A stretch of DNA of 64,000 bases, taken from Zygnema cylindricum (Eukaryota; Streptophyta; Zygnematophyceae; Zygnematales; Zygnemataceae). Both the position numbers and the translations under genes were made by a program. Within the stretch, counting starts at the first letter, position 1. Every line of letters starts with the position of its first letter. Location of the stretch: assembly GCA_037447655.1 (NCBI GenBank), contig JBBHKE010001904.1, positions 1 to 64,000 on the forward strand. The letters are read 5' to 3'. A model generated the notes under the pieces. That model made no database searches, was not told the DNA's origin, and saw only the letters and a program-made list of their open reading frames with translations. Below are positions 21,186 to 32,900 of this stretch, one piece after another.

Positions 21186-22108
21186 ATTGGGAGGCGAGCG
21201 ACAGGAGAAAGAGAGCGGTGTAGGAAAAACATATGCCTTCGGGGTTATAAAGCTCTTAGGGCCGTCAAAATTCCCAGGGAACTTTAGCCGTCACGTCACC
21301 TCACGTCCAGGGAGTGAAACATAAACCGCCCTGAAATTTGTCGGTTAGTGTATTCCAGGATGTCGTACAGGTGTTCGGCACAGCGAAATTGCACAGATCG
21401 ATGTTGAGTCACAATTGTACTTGATTGAGACTTTTGGTCAATCAAAATTAAGTTTTGTAATTAAGCACGTGTGAAGTTCATGACACAAGTGACGATGTCC
21501 GTTGAGATTTGCCTATTTGACTTCGAAGACGTATCTAAACCGTCCGATTAGTTTGTGCCAAACGCCCGGAAATTTGTTCCAGGAGTCGGCATTTTCCTGT
21601 CAAATACCGATTACGTGTCGTACTTTTTGGTGACTTGGAATTAAGTAATAAACGAGCACGTTATTTTTGAATCTAACGCCATGGCAAGATCCCGTTGGAG
21701 CGTTTTCTTCTTTAATTATTTCACAAGTCGAACAAAAATTGTCAGGCCGGTACAGTAATTGCCGTCCGATTCTCATCTGGGTGAACCCTGACGGTTTTCC
21801 AATCGCGCATACATTATTGTTTGACCTGGATATTTGACGCGAAGTCGCACAATAAATACGCACGCAATAAAAATTTTGAAACGGGACGAAAGCGTTGAAA
21901 ACTTGAAATATGCGGTGATTTTTGAATTACACTGCAAGTGGCAGAGCTTGATCTCACTGTGCTGCTTCTAGCGAGTGGTTCAGATCTCTTAGTGGACTGC
22001 TATGCTGGCAATTGTCTGACAATGGACTTTTCAATCCAGCAGGAGTGAAAATCAGGTGAGCACCTCAAAAGTGTACTTCTTTGCCAGCAGTGTCGGCTAG
22101 TCAACTAC
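21186..22108. other. No gene recognised
   Basis: Short frames only (for example 21600-21863 on the minus strand) with no recognisable motif. Confidence 0.5.
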
Positions 22109-22697
22109 ACGTGTATCGCTATTAGCGTTAATAATATTTTCGCCGCTTAAAACCATAGTTCAAAAGTAGGCGTTTTTATTGTAGGCCTTTTGTCGGCGCC
22201 TTTATCTTAATTTGTGTTATGGGCTTTTCATGTGATCTTCTTAGATCGCTACTTTGATCAACGACCGTCACATCGTCCAAATCTGACGGTTTAAATAAAA
22301 ATTCGCTCTAAACTCACAGAAAAAGTTTTTTTTGTTCTATTTTTTTTTAATTTAGACATGACGTTTAATTCTCTATCGATCCATGTGCAACTCAACCCTG
22401 TTACTATTTTATTTCAATTTGCGGCCAACACAATATGGGTCTTAAGGGTATATTGCATTTTTTGCGTACAATAGGCATATTGTGTGGGTGTACTTTCACC
22501 TACTTTTGAACTATGCTCAAAACATATTTTATCCGTACACATTGGTCTGATTTTCAATTTGAGACCGCCAGTCGGAAGCTTAGAATGTTACCTTTCAATC
22601 GCAACCGTTAGATCCACAATCCGACGTGTGTATAAAGAGAAAAGATGTTTTGAGTGGCAAAAAAATCATTAACACTAAATAGCGATTCACAGTGTAG
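22109..22697. mobile_element. Small terminal-inverted-repeat element, copy 1
   Basis: The left end GTGTATCGCTATTAGCGTTA is an imperfect inverted match to the right end (read inward GTGAATCGCTATTTAGTGTT, about 22665-22695). The internal segment 22525-22665 is similar to 37325-37490, whose borders carry the same inverted ends. It is non-coding. The target duplication is unclear. Confidence 0.55.
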
Positions 22698-23845
22698 TTC
22701 AAAGTAAGGCTCTCGTTCCTCTTCATCTGCCTTTGTCCTCTCCTTTCCCTCTCCTTCTCCCCTTGCGAACCCCAATTTACCTTCCCTCCAGCTTTACCTA
22801 CCCATCTGCCTCCTCCTCTTTCTCCCCTTATCTTCCAGCTCTCTCTCCACATCCATCTGCTTCCTCCTCTCGGACTTCAAACCTGATTTACATACCTACA
22901 CTTAACATTTTTTACTCTTTTTCCGCTTAAACTCATTTTCGATTCTCTTATGTTATTGAGTATCGTAATTTGTGCTTACAGTGATTATTCGAACGAACAT
23001 TTAGTCTGTCGAAGATAAGAATCACTTTTTCAATATGTCATGATTGGATGATCTATAATTTTTGTTTTCTATTATTTTCTTTGGTACTGTGATATTCATT
23101 GGTCACTTTGGCCACTTTTAAGCCTCTTGGTGGCCTGGTAGGGTTTATTGTTTATTTTTATCGTTTGTTGTTTTTGATTTCCTTATCCAAATTATCCCTG
23201 TCCCAAAATCACACTTTCCAATGTTATATCGACCATCTTCTTTCTAATGCTTGAAAGGATCTCACACAACATCAGAGTGCAAGATAATAGCGGAAGCATT
23301 CACATAAATCACACGAGAGTGAGAGAGTTGCCCACGAAAGCCAATATATTTCATAGACATTTTCTCCCATAAAAAGATGAAGTTACCTGTCCCTCTAAGC
23401 TGCAATAAATAGTAGTACCAAACTTAGCGTCATTACATCAAACTAAAACCAAACCAAACATAAAGTGCGCACGAAGCGCCTACCAATCAAATCGCGTCTA
23501 TACGCGAAAAGACATAGTACTAAAGTACTAAACACACGTACAATCAAAAACCAAAACATAACGACAAAACGAACATACATACCGTACACGCCAAACGACA
23601 TAATACATGGTTGTCGCTAAACAAAATCTCCGCGAGACCAGGGTACTACAAAAATGTACAACAAAACTTAATGACTCCAAACCTATGTGGACCACTAACT
23701 TCACGTAACGACACGGTAGCTGGCTGTGCGACAGACCGCGACGGCCAATTACAACATTGATTCTAATAATGCTTGTGTTCAATTCTGTTATATTTTCAAA
23801 AGAACAACATCGTCTTAATTATTTTTTTCTGCTGCTTTTTTCTTA
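22698..23845. other. Spacer with CT-rich stretch, no gene recognised
   Basis: 22720-22870 is pyrimidine-rich. The remainder is AT-rich with only short frames, such as 23528-23782 on the minus strand, which matches nothing I know. Confidence 0.5.
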
Positions 23846-24751
23846 GGCTGTGTGCCTATGTGTTAAAGTAAGGTTTTTTCCTGTTGTTTTCCTCCGAAAT
23901 TGAACTTGCAACACGAGTATCTTTTGCCGTAATGAAAATGTGCAAAAGCGAAGTACATTTTGCGTCATATTGAAACTTAGAATGTACTCCAACTTTGGCG
24001 TTACCACTGCCATGTCATGCAAGCTCTTTTTCAAACTTCACTTGAGTCGATTTTATTAAAATTAGCGGTTGAGCGACGAATAGGAAAACGTTGCCGCACG
24101 CATCACAAGTTTTTATTTTTTTTTGCACGAGGAGAGTACACACTATTTTTTTCTGTGTTTGTCGCGCCCATGTACATAGAGAAATGACGGGCATGTACGA
24201 AAGAAAATTTGCAAGGGTCACGAATCTCCACTTTCATCCATGGGTTCGTTGCAAAAGTCTACGTCATCGTCTTCTCTCCCCTCCCCGTCTTACTCTGCCG
24301 CTCCTCTCTCCCATTTCTTGGAATGAAATATGACGATGCTGGTATACGATGAAAGTTTTTTTTTTCTTTTATTTGAATACCTTTGGTCGTAGTTTTATGG
24401 CATATCGAGTGGTAAATGACAAAAAGAAGTAATCGGGAAGCCATGGCAGAAATTTTTAGTACTAGGGAGGTCACAAGTGAGTTTGACTTTGCAATTTCTT
24501 AAAACTCTAAACATCTACAATGTCACAAAAAACTCGACGTCTACAGCCATCGCGATAGCTGTAGACATCACCAATTGTCCAAGATTTGTTGTCGTCTACA
24601 ACCGTCTCAAGTTTTCCCCATGTCTACAACCGTCACCGTACAAGTAACGATTTCATATTTGCACATTGGAATTTTTTGCAAAGTAGTACCGAGAATCTTC
24701 GCTAAAATCAAAGGTTACGTTTCAAAGTTTCGGTTACATGGGCACACAGTC
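23846..24751. mobile_element. Harbinger-like non-autonomous DNA transposon, divergent copy
   Basis: A 906-bp element with terminal inverted repeats GGCTGTGTGCCTATGT (left) and GACTGTGTGCCCATGT (right, read inward), flanked by TTA at 23843-23845 and 24752-24754. The 3-bp TNA duplication and the shared ...CCCCATGT/CCYATGT end tie it to the family at 2676-5174. It includes an internal hairpin with arms GTCTACAGC and GCTGTAGAC at about 24539-24566. No transposase frame. Confidence 0.75.
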
Positions 24752-24754
24752 TTA

Positions 24755-26439
24755 TATTTTTTTCTTGCAGAAGATGGCTTTGGATGGAAAAAAAAATGAA
24801 ATGGTGCGGTATGTTTTGTGTGAAACAAAATCTATTTCACAAACACACTATTTCCTAAAATTATAATATTTTACGTTAAATTTTACATAAAGTGCTTCAC
24901 ACGGTTTGGTTTATAATGTACGACGAGCTGCTTTGCATCATGCATCCATAAGTTTATCATAAATCACAATTCCAATGAAAATTATCTTCGCGTTAACTAT
25001 GACATGACAAGATTTTGAGTGTAAAGTTTTGTTTGTAAGTGTCGGGTGGAGGTGGTAGAGGGAGGAGGGGCATAGATGTGCTGCCTCACATGGTTGATCA
25101 AACAAAAGGAAACACATTAAAAACGATTGTGTGGGTAGAATGAAAAGTATGTGTAATAGAGGTTAAAAAAGATGGCGTAAGGGAAAGAGAATTGGTGGAG
25201 TGGGAAAAGGGGGGGAGAGGAAGAAAAAGAGGGATGCGAAAAAATAAACAATTGAAGTATCTCTTCACGTTCTTATTCCCTCCCCCCCCTCTTTTGTTGT
25301 CTAAACTCCTAAAAAGAAAAGCTGAAATGTTAGAAACTTACGAGTGTTCCTTTATGGGTCCGGTATATGAAATTGTATGGAAACTAAAAGGTCAAACGTG
25401 ACGGAGCGAATGTAATTAAACTACTCGAGGGTGCCACTTGCAATGATACGGTAGTGGTCGTTACTAACAGATGGGGGTAGTGCCGTAAGAGGACAGATTT
25501 ATCTTACAATGTCTACGGCAGTTGGGAAGGGGGGGGGAGGGGAAAGGGGTATGGTGATTTGTCACCAAGCATCCAAGGGCAATTTGTTGGAAAACGCGTC
25601 CAAGAAGCTAGATTTTGAAATGAAACCACCACGACTCAAAGAAATTGTTCTCATGTAGTGAGAGGTTGGAACTTTCTCTAATGGAAAGCTCCGCGATTAA
25701 AAAAGGTGGTGTTTTCACTTAGGGGAGGGGGGGCAAAGATTATGAGGGAAACATCGCAACAGGAGGAAGGTGAGGGCGCGTTGGAGGTCGCAGCGAGGGG
25801 AGGATATAAAACCGAGGAGATAGAAAGGAGGTATCATCGCGAAGTAGGGGTGAGCTAGATCTAAAGGCTAGATCGCAAATTTTATCTTCTCCTTTTTGAA
25901 AATTCTGGCAATCTCTTACCAGATTGTTTTGTCTTGTCTCAATGTGTTCCATGGTTAATCAAGGTTCTTTCCAGTCTTCCTTCAATGTTGCTCAATTTCA
26001 TCACAAAAATGTTTTTTGTTGATAGAGATGGATATATGGAGAGCCAACAATTGTGGGTTTTTAGGGTTTTTTAGGGTTTTTTAGCTAAAAAACCACTTGT
26101 CATTACATTGTGTAACACTATAGAACTCAAAAAAATAAACTAGTGTGAGGACTGCTTAATTGGGGTACAAGCGACATTGACCATTAATTACAAAGCGGGT
26201 CATTGGCATTATAGGTGTTATGAACGTTTTCTTGGAGTTGATAACATTCATTCTTGGAGTTGATAACATTAATTCTTGGAGTTATTAATGCCGTTTTGCA
26301 TTCAAAAAGCCAAGAAAAAACTTAACAGTACACACTATTACCCGTTTGTAGCCTACAACATTAATTGCACTTCCTTGTGTAGCATATTATAAACGACAGG
26401 TATGTTCTATTCCCATCTCTATTACCTTCAAATTTTTGT
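24755..26439. other. No gene recognised; short tandem repeat at 26225-26290
   Basis: Mixed AT-rich and G-rich spacer. Three ~22-bp tandem units around TTCTTGGAGTTGATAACATT occur at 26225-26290. No protein or RNA gene is visible. Confidence 0.5.
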
Positions 26440-27303
26440 ACCATACAGCGGTAACCTTTCAAAGGAAGTATCTACATGAGACAAACACTTAGATACTTTC
26501 CTCAACACTTAATAGGTGAATTCAGGAATTAGATGGAAGAGAACCATTTGTTGGGAAAAGAAGGCATCAGATATGCAATGCCAAATCAGCAGATTGCTAC
26601 GTGGACAAAGTCTAGCATTAAACATGATTTATCACATAAATCCTTTTGATAAAGAAAATAAACTAGGATTACATCATGATGACACCTAATATTACATCAT
26701 GCTACCAATTAAAAAATAATTTTCTAAGTATGGTAAGCCGCCAAATATTCAGCAGATGCCCATTCCAAATATTCTACATTGTGCACGGACCGATTTGTAC
26801 GCTCCTTCATAATTGTACAAAACCTAGCCTAACATAACGGTCATTTCAGTACCAAACGGTAACATTGATACATCAATTTTGAATCTAATAATTTGTCAAA
26901 TATTAAGTGTATTAAATTCTTCTCGCCATCTACTCCACCGTCGTGGGCAAATTGCGGCCCCTATAGCCAGAGTAGCGGCAGTCGGCCGCCAGCGCATTTG
27001 AAGCGACATAGTCTTGCGGCCTGCCGTCAAGGAAGCCGCGGCCGCTTTCACCGTCCGCAGAGATGGCCTTACTTAGCGTTGAGCTCAGCGCAGTGAACGC
27101 CTCCGTCTTCTCCTCGCGCCCCTCGCGGTAATTCTGTCCGAGCACTCCGTGAATCGCCGGGGTGGTCTGTCGACAAGAAGAATGGAAAAGAGAGAATTGT
27201 AAGAAGAGAAGTCTTGTGGGTCAGGGAAACATCCCCCGTGGGACGATTCCCGATGGAGGAGAAAAAGCAATTGTTTGTGTAAAAGAAAGACAGAGAGAGG
27301 GAG
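26440..27303. repeat. Segmental duplication, copy 2, truncated at assembly gap
   Basis: Counterpart of 17810-18655. Similarity continues right up to the N run, which falls where copy 1 enters its GA-rich intron. Confidence 0.8.
26930..27166 (-). pseudogene. Orphan last exon of the secreted root-cap-like gene
   Basis: A 237-nt exon with an intact reading frame, acceptor and TAG, differing from 18279-18515 by a handful of substitutions (for example GQN for GQT). It encodes the GVLGQ-YRE to ADCRYSGY end of the VWD-like domain. The upstream exons are absent: the sequence meets a 10-N gap and then unrelated hAT sequence. Either it is a truncated copy, or the rest of a paralogue has been lost in assembly. 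Confidence 0.85.
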
Positions 27304-27313
27304 NNNNNNNNNN
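27304..27313. other. Assembly gap (10 N)
   Basis: Ten undetermined bases inside a GA-rich tract. The true size is unknown. No open frame crossing it should be trusted. Confidence 0.99.
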
Positions 27314-27552
27314 TTAAAAGAGAATTCACAAAAAGCGGAACTCTTTGTACAGTGGAAACCCCCACTGTTGATTTTACAAGTCCTCTCCGCATAGTACTTG
27401 CTGGCAGGTTGACAAACTACACTACCTCCGTCACCACTAAAAATACCAGAGGTGCATCGAAAGGTTTAGCAATCACTAGCAACGAAAACAGAGTTTATCT
27501 TCCGCTAAAGAATACAATAATAAAACTCCATTGAACATTCTGCTGGTATATA

Positions 27553-29047
27553 GGGCCAGAAGAAGAGGCGATGAAATTTTTAACACAGCAGGTATTCAAT
27601 ATGCATAACAAAAAAGAGGTGGATGTAACATGGGCAAAAGCTTTATTTGCCAATGGCTTGCCGTTTTGAGTATTGGACGACACAATTTTTAAAGTAGCGG
27701 AGAAGAAGACCGGGATATATGGTCGTCTTACAAGTTACCTCAAAATAATAACATAAGAAATCGCCTTCTATTTGAGACAAAAGCAACGATCACTAACGAT
27801 TTGGAAAGCTACGTGGAGACCATAAAAATCACCACTGCCTCCATCACATCAAACAGTTGGACGGTCGTTCATGATACGCCTCTCCTGAACATTTTAGTTG
27901 TCACCCCCAAAGGTGACATGTTTCTCAAGGCGAAAAACACTTAAGAGAAAATTGAAGATGTTGAATACGTTTGTCAAGAGTTAGAGAAAGGAGTTTTTGA
28001 GGTATGGGTCGAGCATGTGGTACAAATTGTGACAGATTCTGCTCTTGTAACAAGGTTGCCGCTTCGATGATCGTGGCGAAAGTGTCCTTCCATCATGCGG
28101 ACGCCATACGATACCCAAATATTGGACCTAATAATGGAGCATTGGGGTAAGTTATTATTTATTTCAACACCTATCCGAGAGGCAAAGGAGGTGTTGAAAT
28201 TCATCATGAATCATCAAATGACTGCAGCCTTGTTCCACAAAACCTGTAAACTTAGGCTTTTGAAATTTGGAGAGACCAGGTTTGCTACAAATTTTATCAT
28301 GCTATAGAGGTTTTTACAGATGCAGATCTTGATGTTTGTTGATGCTTACAAACAGTGGTTATTCAAGTCTACATACAAGTTAGAGGGCTCTAAGATTAAA
28401 TGCCTTATCTTGAGCTCGGATTTTTGGACGAGAGTGACTAAGGGTGTGACATTTTTAAAACCCGTGGTGCGGCTAATGAGGGAGTGCGACAAAGGGAGCC
28501 GAAATGTGGGGAAGGTTTATCATGGTTTTTACACTTTTAGCGAGTTGTTGGTGATGTTATCCACCAATGGAGGAGCGTGAAATTATAAATTCCTACAGAT
28601 TTTAAAGGAGCTAAAGGTGTTTTTAATCGCTAGGTGGGAGATAGCACATAGCCCCATATATGCGGTCGGCTTTATACTCTATCTCAAGTTCCAAAGTGCT
28701 TATTACGAGCAACATTCAAATGTGAAAATAATACAAGGTTTTCAAACAATGATTGATAAAATGTTACCAATTGTGGAGGAACATGCTGCGACCCACAGTG
28801 AGTTGTCTAAGTATATTGATTTTGAGGGCGTATTTGGGAGGGAGGTGACAAAAGCTTGTGTCGAGAAGATGCCTTGGTGGAAGTGGTGGAAGCAGTTTGG
28901 GGCTTTCACCCTTATCTTACAAAACATAGCAATTACGATACTTGCCCAGTGCACAGTTGCCAGTTCAAGTGGGAGGAATTAGTCAACTTATGACCATATT
29001 CACTCTAGGAAAAGGAACAGGGTGATAACTAAAAAAGCCAATGATTT
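27553..29047 (+). pseudogene. hAT-family transposase, broken, 5' and middle part
   Basis: Plus-strand remnants in shifting frames follow the order of a plant hAT transposase. WAKALFANGLPF occurs near 27630 and a DUF659-like stretch with VVQIVTDS near 28020. ILDLIMEHWGKL follows at 28117-28152, then AKEVLKFIMNHQ and TRFATNF to about 28300, and LILSSDFW near 28412. The C-terminal dimerisation region has an SSGRN-x-ST...IHSRKRNR signature at about 28965-29023. The conserved Trp of the RNW motif is TAG (28979-28981). At least two other stops and several frame changes are present. No BED finger is seen; it would lie towards the gap. The frame stops where copia element A begins, and the acidic tail resumes at 35330. 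Confidence 0.82.
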
Positions 29048-29945
29048 TAAAATTCCGTAGTCTCCATTAACCCACAAAATGAGCAACCTATGTATAGCCT
29101 CTAGGATAATATTTACGCCTTTCACTTTCCCACTAAATAAGTGTCGCCCAGGCACAAAAATATGCTGACCACCCTCACCCTTGTGGGGAAAAGACTCTAT
29201 TAAGTCAAACGCAAAAAGAATCACTGCATTTTCTCCTTTGGGCAATAAGTCATGGCTGGCCAAAGATGGCCTATAAATACAAAATTTCACCTGGAGAGAG
29301 GCGCATCAAACACACTAAGTCCCTTAACTCCTACTCACAACTACCTACTACTCTTTCCTAGGCTAATCAAAAAAGTGTATAGTACAAGAAGGTACAGTGG
29401 CCGATTGTACTTCTTGTACGACCATTGTATAACATGGTCTTCTAGTTGACACTTGTCAACTGGGGAGCCATCATTCCTCCTCCCAACTTTTCCGGCGTCC
29501 AATGACGTGGCACCACGTGGCACAGCGCGCCGCTATGTTCCAAAGCCACTAAAGATTCATTCGGGTTTGGCGGGGGAGACGACGTCCATCTGATCATGTA
29601 TTTTACACAATTAGATTGGCGTCGGCGAGCGTCCTTTGACTATAGATGGCTTTTTGTCAATTTTCGTCTATTTTATTGAAAGTGACGTTTGCAAAGCAAT
29701 TTAATAAAATGACAAACAAAGACGTGTATTTTTTCGTCACCGCCTTAATGGTTATGGCATACGTCTAGAGAGTACTTGGTAGATATAGGTTCAAATCTGG
29801 TTTAGGGCAACATTTTGGTAATCTATCAATCTGTCTTCCTGTCTGCTTGTTTATTTTTGACTATGGCAGCCATGATGACTCTCTCTCTCTCTCTTCACTC
29901 TAGAGTCTAAATTAAGAAGTGAATACTAATTACTACTTTTCAACA
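29048..29945 (-). repeat. 3' LTR of copia element A
   Basis: An 898-bp LTR collinear with 34457-35329. It contains a hairpin (arms 29382-29396 and 29406-29419) and a tRNA-like A/B-box pair on the plus strand at 29742-29798. Confidence 0.9.
29742..29798 (+). promoter_or_regulatory. tRNA-like Pol III box pair in LTR (antisense to element A)
   Basis: GCCTTAATGGTTATGGC (29742-29758, A-box/D-arm-like, GCC/GGC stem) is followed 29 bp later by GGTTCAAATCT (29788-29798, B-box-like). The arrangement and spacing fit an internal Pol III promoter or tRNA-derived head. It lies on the strand opposite to the retroelement. Activity unknown. Confidence 0.5.
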
Positions 29946-29959
29946 CTCCCCTTAATTGT

Positions 29960-32900
29960 TAGTCAACTTTTAATTTAAGTCCACAATTTTCTCTGCAGAA
30001 TTTAAATTTAGGAAAAAGCACCTGTTTTGTCATCATGTCTGCAATAATCTCTTTATCACTTTTATGAACCAGTTTAACTATCTTATTCTCAACCTTCTCT
30101 CTAGCAAAGATTTGTCTTATATCCATATGTTTAGCTATGAAATGGTATTTTGGATCAGCTGCGATAAAATAGTAGTTTGATTATCACAAAAGACATTTTG
30201 AGTCCTAGATATCATGAACCCAAGTTCTTCGAGTAGAGATTTTACCCACATTAATTCTTTGGTGGCAGCACAGAAAGCCATGTACTCAACCTCTAAAGTG
30301 GACTGAGCAACTACTTTCTGTTGTTTGTTACTCCATCAGCATGCACCTGATCCAATTTGCAACACATATCCAGTTGTACATCGTCGCAAAGGCACATCCT
30401 CATTATTGGCATCACTCCAAGTGGTGATGTCAGTGTGCTCCCCTCCCAAATGCAACCATAATTCCCTTATTCCCACCAAATATTTTATCACTCTTTTGGT
30501 TGCTTCCCAATCTCTTTTTCTGGGTTCATTTATAGTTCTACTGAGAACACCTACAGCTGCAGCTATGTCGGGTTGTGTACAATTCATAATATAAATTAAA
30601 CTGCCTACAATTTGCTGATAAAGAATTCCTTCCATAAACCTCTTTCTTCCTCATCCATCTCATCATTCAAAATCAATATCCCTCCCTCTTCACTCCCCTC
30701 AAATACTTTTTTTAGATCCATGGGAGTGGTACACCAATTTGCTTTCTCAATCTGAAACTTTTATAGCATATTACCAATAACGTTTTTCTGTGTAAGACTT
30801 AAATTCTATTCCCTCTATCCCTCTCCGTTTGAATCCCCAAAATGTATTTTGGTTCGTCGAGATCTTTCATGTCAAACCGACTTCTCAAATCTTGTTTGAG
30901 TTTGTTAATTTTATCTAAGGGCTTGCTTAAAACTAACAAATCTTCAACATAAATAGCAATAAACATCACTCCATATCCATCCTCAAATATATATTTGGAG
31001 TGATCTGAACTTATTCTAATGTAAAGACTAACAAATCGTCAACATAAATAGCAATAAACATCACTCCATATCCATCCTCAAATATATATTTGGAGTGATC
31101 TGAACTTATTCTAATGTATCCCAAACATGTCAAATTCGTCCAGGTTTATGTTCCATTGCCGTGGGGCTTGCTTAAGGCCATAATGTGATTTTATCAGTTT
31201 GCACACCTTGCTTTAATCTCCACTTTCCACAAATCTTTCCGGTTGCCTTATGTAGATTTTTTTTTCTAACTCACTGTGTAAAAAGTCGGTTTTAATATCC
31301 ATTTGATGTATTTCCATATTCTCTGATGCGGCTAAACTTAAGAGGATTCTGACAGAAGGAAATCTGACAACCGGTGCAAAGGTTTCTTCATAGTCTATTC
31401 CTTCTTTCTGAGTATAACCTTTAGCAACCAGCCTAGCTTTATATCTTTCAATGGTATTATCTGGGTTTAGTTTCAGCTTAAAAACCCACTTACTTCCAAT
31501 CGGTTTTCAATCCGGTGGACAGTCTACCAACTCTCATATATTGGCTTCCATGATGGAAGCCATTTTTTCATTTATGGCAGTGATCCACCGGTTGTTTTCT
31601 GGGGATTTGTGGCCTCTAAGTATGTCTGAGGTTCTTCTGGGTGAGACATCTTTGTGAGATGGTTAATTACTTCTCTTTTTTGAAGTCGTTTACTACTTCT
31701 TCCTCCTTCAAAATATGACGCCGGTATGGAAGGCATCCTCGGGTTTCGTTTAGGAAGATTTTCAACTCCTTTATCTTCCAATTCCGGCGTTTGATCAAGT
31801 TCTTTGTCGATTTCCACCTCGTATTTTGGTGTTTTCTTGGATGTTGTCATTTCGTCCTTCTCCTTTGGTATATCTGCAAATTTTTCCCTCTCCTTGACTT
31901 CCTTCTCTTCATTTCCAAAGTCAAAGTCAAAAAACTGACTTGGTTCAAATCTGATTTTGACTTCTTTGTTATATTTAAATGCATCAATAGACTTTACTTC
32001 ATGCATCACTACTATGTGTTTATCCAAAATGATATCTCTCTTTTTCAAGTCATACACTCGATATCATTTTGTGCTCTCATCCTATCCTACAAGATAACTT
32101 GGTTTCCCTCTTCCCTCTAACTTCCATTTAGTTTTATCAAAATCCAAATTGTAGACTTGACTTCCAAACACTCTTACACTAGACAAATCTGGTTTTCTTC
32201 TTGTCCACCTTTCGTACGGAGTTTCCTCCTTATTTGCCGAAGTTAGCATTCTATTTTTGATGAAGTTAGCATAGTTCATAGACTCAGCCCAAAACTGCAA
32301 TTCTATTCTTTTATCAATTACATACTACTGGAGTTATCTCCTAAATTTCTATTCACTCTTTTTGCTACTCCATTTTGTTTTGGATTATAAGGAACAGTTT
32401 TTTCATGATGGATTCCTTCTTCTTTAAGAAATTCTTCAAATTCCTTTGAGGTGTATTATTTCCCAATATCACTTCTTATCTCTTTTATTGAGGTTTTATG
32501 TAGTTTTTCACTCGATAATTTGTACTCTTTGAAACATCTTAGTACCTCTGACTTATGTCTAAGAAAATATACCTTACATGTATCTAGACCAAAATATACC
32601 TTGATGTATCTAGACCAATCATCAGTAATAGTTTGCATCCATCTTTTTCCCCCATGTGAAACATACCTAGCTGGTCCCCAAACATCAGTGTGAACTAGAT
32701 CTAATACTTTCTCTCTTCTAAATGTGGATGCCTTTAGAAATGGGGGTCTATGAATCTTCCTTTGGGCAGATCCACTATAATCATCTGAGGTCTTATCATC
32801 TCCAAACTCAATTCCATCCACTATTCATTTTTTCTTCATTTTCTTTAAACCTATCTAGATTCACATGCCCTAACCTCTTGTGCCAAAGCATCATATTATT

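Noticed and set aside
26058-26087. TTTAGGG-like plant telomere repeat
   Set aside because: Only two or three spaced, imperfect GTTTTTTAGGG units; far too short for an interstitial telomere tract.
27069-27392. Open frame across the N run
   Set aside because: It contains undetermined bases and joins an orphan exon to unrelated sequence.
29742-29798. Genuine tRNA gene inside the LTR
   Set aside because: The A- and B-box-like elements are present but I cannot build an acceptor stem or a proper anticodon arm, and the copies differ in spacing.
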